A stretch of 62,410 bases of DNA, taken from assembly GCF_003353015.1 (NCBI RefSeq), contig NZ_QREM01000009.1, positions 570,717 through 633,126 of the forward strand. The letters run 5' to 3'. The stretch is from Xanthomonas arboricola (GTDB lineage Bacteria > Pseudomonadota > Gammaproteobacteria > Xanthomonadales > Xanthomonadaceae). The translations under genes and the position numbers were made by a program. This document shows positions 61,951-62,410 of this stretch, piece after piece. The notes under the pieces are model-generated. The model was given only the letters and a program-made list of their open reading frames with translations. It was not told the origin of the DNA and did no database searches. The number at the start of each line of letters is the position of its first letter. Position 1 is the first letter of the stretch.

Positions 61951-62081
61951 GACGCAGCCACGGGCCATGTGAGGCTGCGACGTGATTGCGGTGTGTCGGC
62001 GCCAGGCCACTGACACGGCACGTCCCTGATCGCAGACCGCTCACGCTTGCGTAGGAGCGCGCTTGCGCGCGATGCGGCGTT
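61951..62081. repeat. Direct repeat of about 131 bp, copy A
   Basis: The segment beginning GACGCAGCCACGGGCCATGT recurs at 62281-62410 with one single-base length difference and a few substitutions (for example CAGG/CTTG near the middle). Both copies end in a REP-like GAGCGCGCTTGCGCGCGATG word. No open frame is supported. Confidence 0.85.
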
Positions 62082-62118
62082 ATCGGTAGCGCTTCATCGC
62101 GCGCGAGCGCGCTCCTAC
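62051..62118. repeat. REP-like inverted pair
   Basis: A 24-nt REP-type word (starts GTAGGAGCGCGC) at 62051-62074 and its inverted partner (ends GCGCTCCTAC) at 62095-62118, 23 of 24 positions complementary, with a 20-nt spacer. This is the head-to-head doublet arrangement typical of RAYT-associated REP elements of xanthomonads and pseudomonads. Confidence 0.8.
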
Positions 62119-62148
62119 CTGGCAGTGGCATGCAATCGCCTGCATCAA

Positions 62149-62260
62149 GGCGCCGGATCGAGCGCCGCGCACCTCGGGCCAAGGCGCCGGATCGAACGCT
62201 GCGCACTTCGGGCCAATGGCGCCGGATCGAGCGCTGCGCACTTCGGGCCGATGGCGTCGG
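62149..62260. repeat. Tandem repeat, 34-35-bp unit
   Basis: Three full copies and the start of a fourth of a unit beginning GGCGCCGGATCGA and ending near CTTCGGGCC. They start at 62149, 62183, 62218 and 62253 (steps 34, 35, 35). It lies between the two copies of the 131-bp direct repeat. Confidence 0.8.
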
Positions 62261-62280
62261 CAACCGGCGGCGCGCGGCCG

Positions 62281-62410
62281 GACGCAGCCACGGGCCATGT
62301 GAGGCTGCGACGTGATTGGGTGTGTCGGCGCCTTGCCACTGACACGGCACGCCCCTGATCGCAGACCGCTCACGCTTGCGCAGGAGCGCGCTTGCGCGCG
62401 ATGCGGCGTT
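62281..62410. repeat. Direct repeat of about 131 bp, copy B, reaching the window edge
   Basis: The second copy of the element at 61951-62081, in the same orientation, 330 bp downstream. The window ends inside or just at the end of the REP-like word, so its inverted partner, if present, is outside the window. Confidence 0.8.

Noticed and set aside
62149-62260. Possible CRISPR array
   Set aside because: The repeats are directly abutting units of 34-35 bp without unique spacers, and no cas genes are near.
61951-62410. The terminal direct repeats as an insertion sequence
   Set aside because: No transposase frame, no terminal inverted repeats or target duplication; the content is REP-like intergenic DNA.

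Overview
The window is about 62 kb of GC-rich chromosomal DNA that looks like core genome of a Xanthomonas species (Gammaproteobacteria, Lysobacterales). The basis is the overall family content, the tryptophan-to-quinolinate (kynurenine) genes, the smc-zipA-ligA order, tandem pstS genes, and two lineage-typical repeat types: heptameric GGGNATC tracts and mosaic/REP-like intergenic repeats. About 57 genes fill the window with short spacers. No insertion sequence, prophage, CRISPR array or rRNA gene was seen; one tRNA gene (Leu, CAG) is present.

Layout. 0.2-10.3 kb: a DUF3011 cysteine-repeat protein, then a minus-strand chromosome-maintenance block read smc > zipA > ligA > epmA, interrupted on the plus strand by a Tat-exported HisC-like aminotransferase. 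10.5-12.6 kb: ribosomal proteins S6-S18-L9 and an A-type Fe-S carrier. 12.8-16.4 kb: asnS, a translationally coupled trio of small unknown genes, paiB and a beta-carbonic anhydrase. 16.5-22.3 kb: 3-hydroxyanthranilate dioxygenase, a FUSC-type membrane protein, kynureninase and kynurenine 3-monooxygenase, the middle of the tryptophan-to-NAD route. 22.4-34 kb: sbcB, nucleotide and RNA genes including nadK and rlmL, an ABC-F ATPase, and small enzymes in coupled pairs. 34-40 kb: an AmpD-like amidase, a lipoprotein, sseA coupled to a DUF1289-Nudix fusion, an FKBP isomerase, an enoyl-CoA hydratase and nth. 40.4-43.2 kb: a SulP transporter with its own beta-carbonic anhydrase.

43.4-50.9 kb is the phosphate block: an OprO/OprP-type porin, two pstS genes, pstC, pstA, pstB and phoU. 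Arrays of PhoB-type half-sites at 11-bp spacing precede both pstS genes, and a terminator separates them. The porin would admit phosphate across the outer membrane, the two PstS proteins would bind it, PstCAB would import it, and PhoU would signal repletion. Two identical-arm dyads (GCAATG-N4-CATTGC) around the first PHO array are not explained by PhoB.

51-62.4 kb: an RcnB-like protein, RNase T, a large ligand-sensing diguanylate cyclase, rlmB, a GFA-family protein, RNase R, tRNA-Leu and a protein with two fused platelet-activating-factor-acetylhydrolase-like SGNH domains. The last 0.5 kb is noncoding and dense in repeats. I found no clearly new multi-gene defence or biosynthetic system. The best leads are the double-dyad pstS1 promoter, the tandem SGNH fusion, the DUF1289-Nudix fusion, the Tat-exported aminotransferase, the FUSC transporter inside the kynurenine cluster, and the GGGNATC tracts placed at gene starts and inside an operon.
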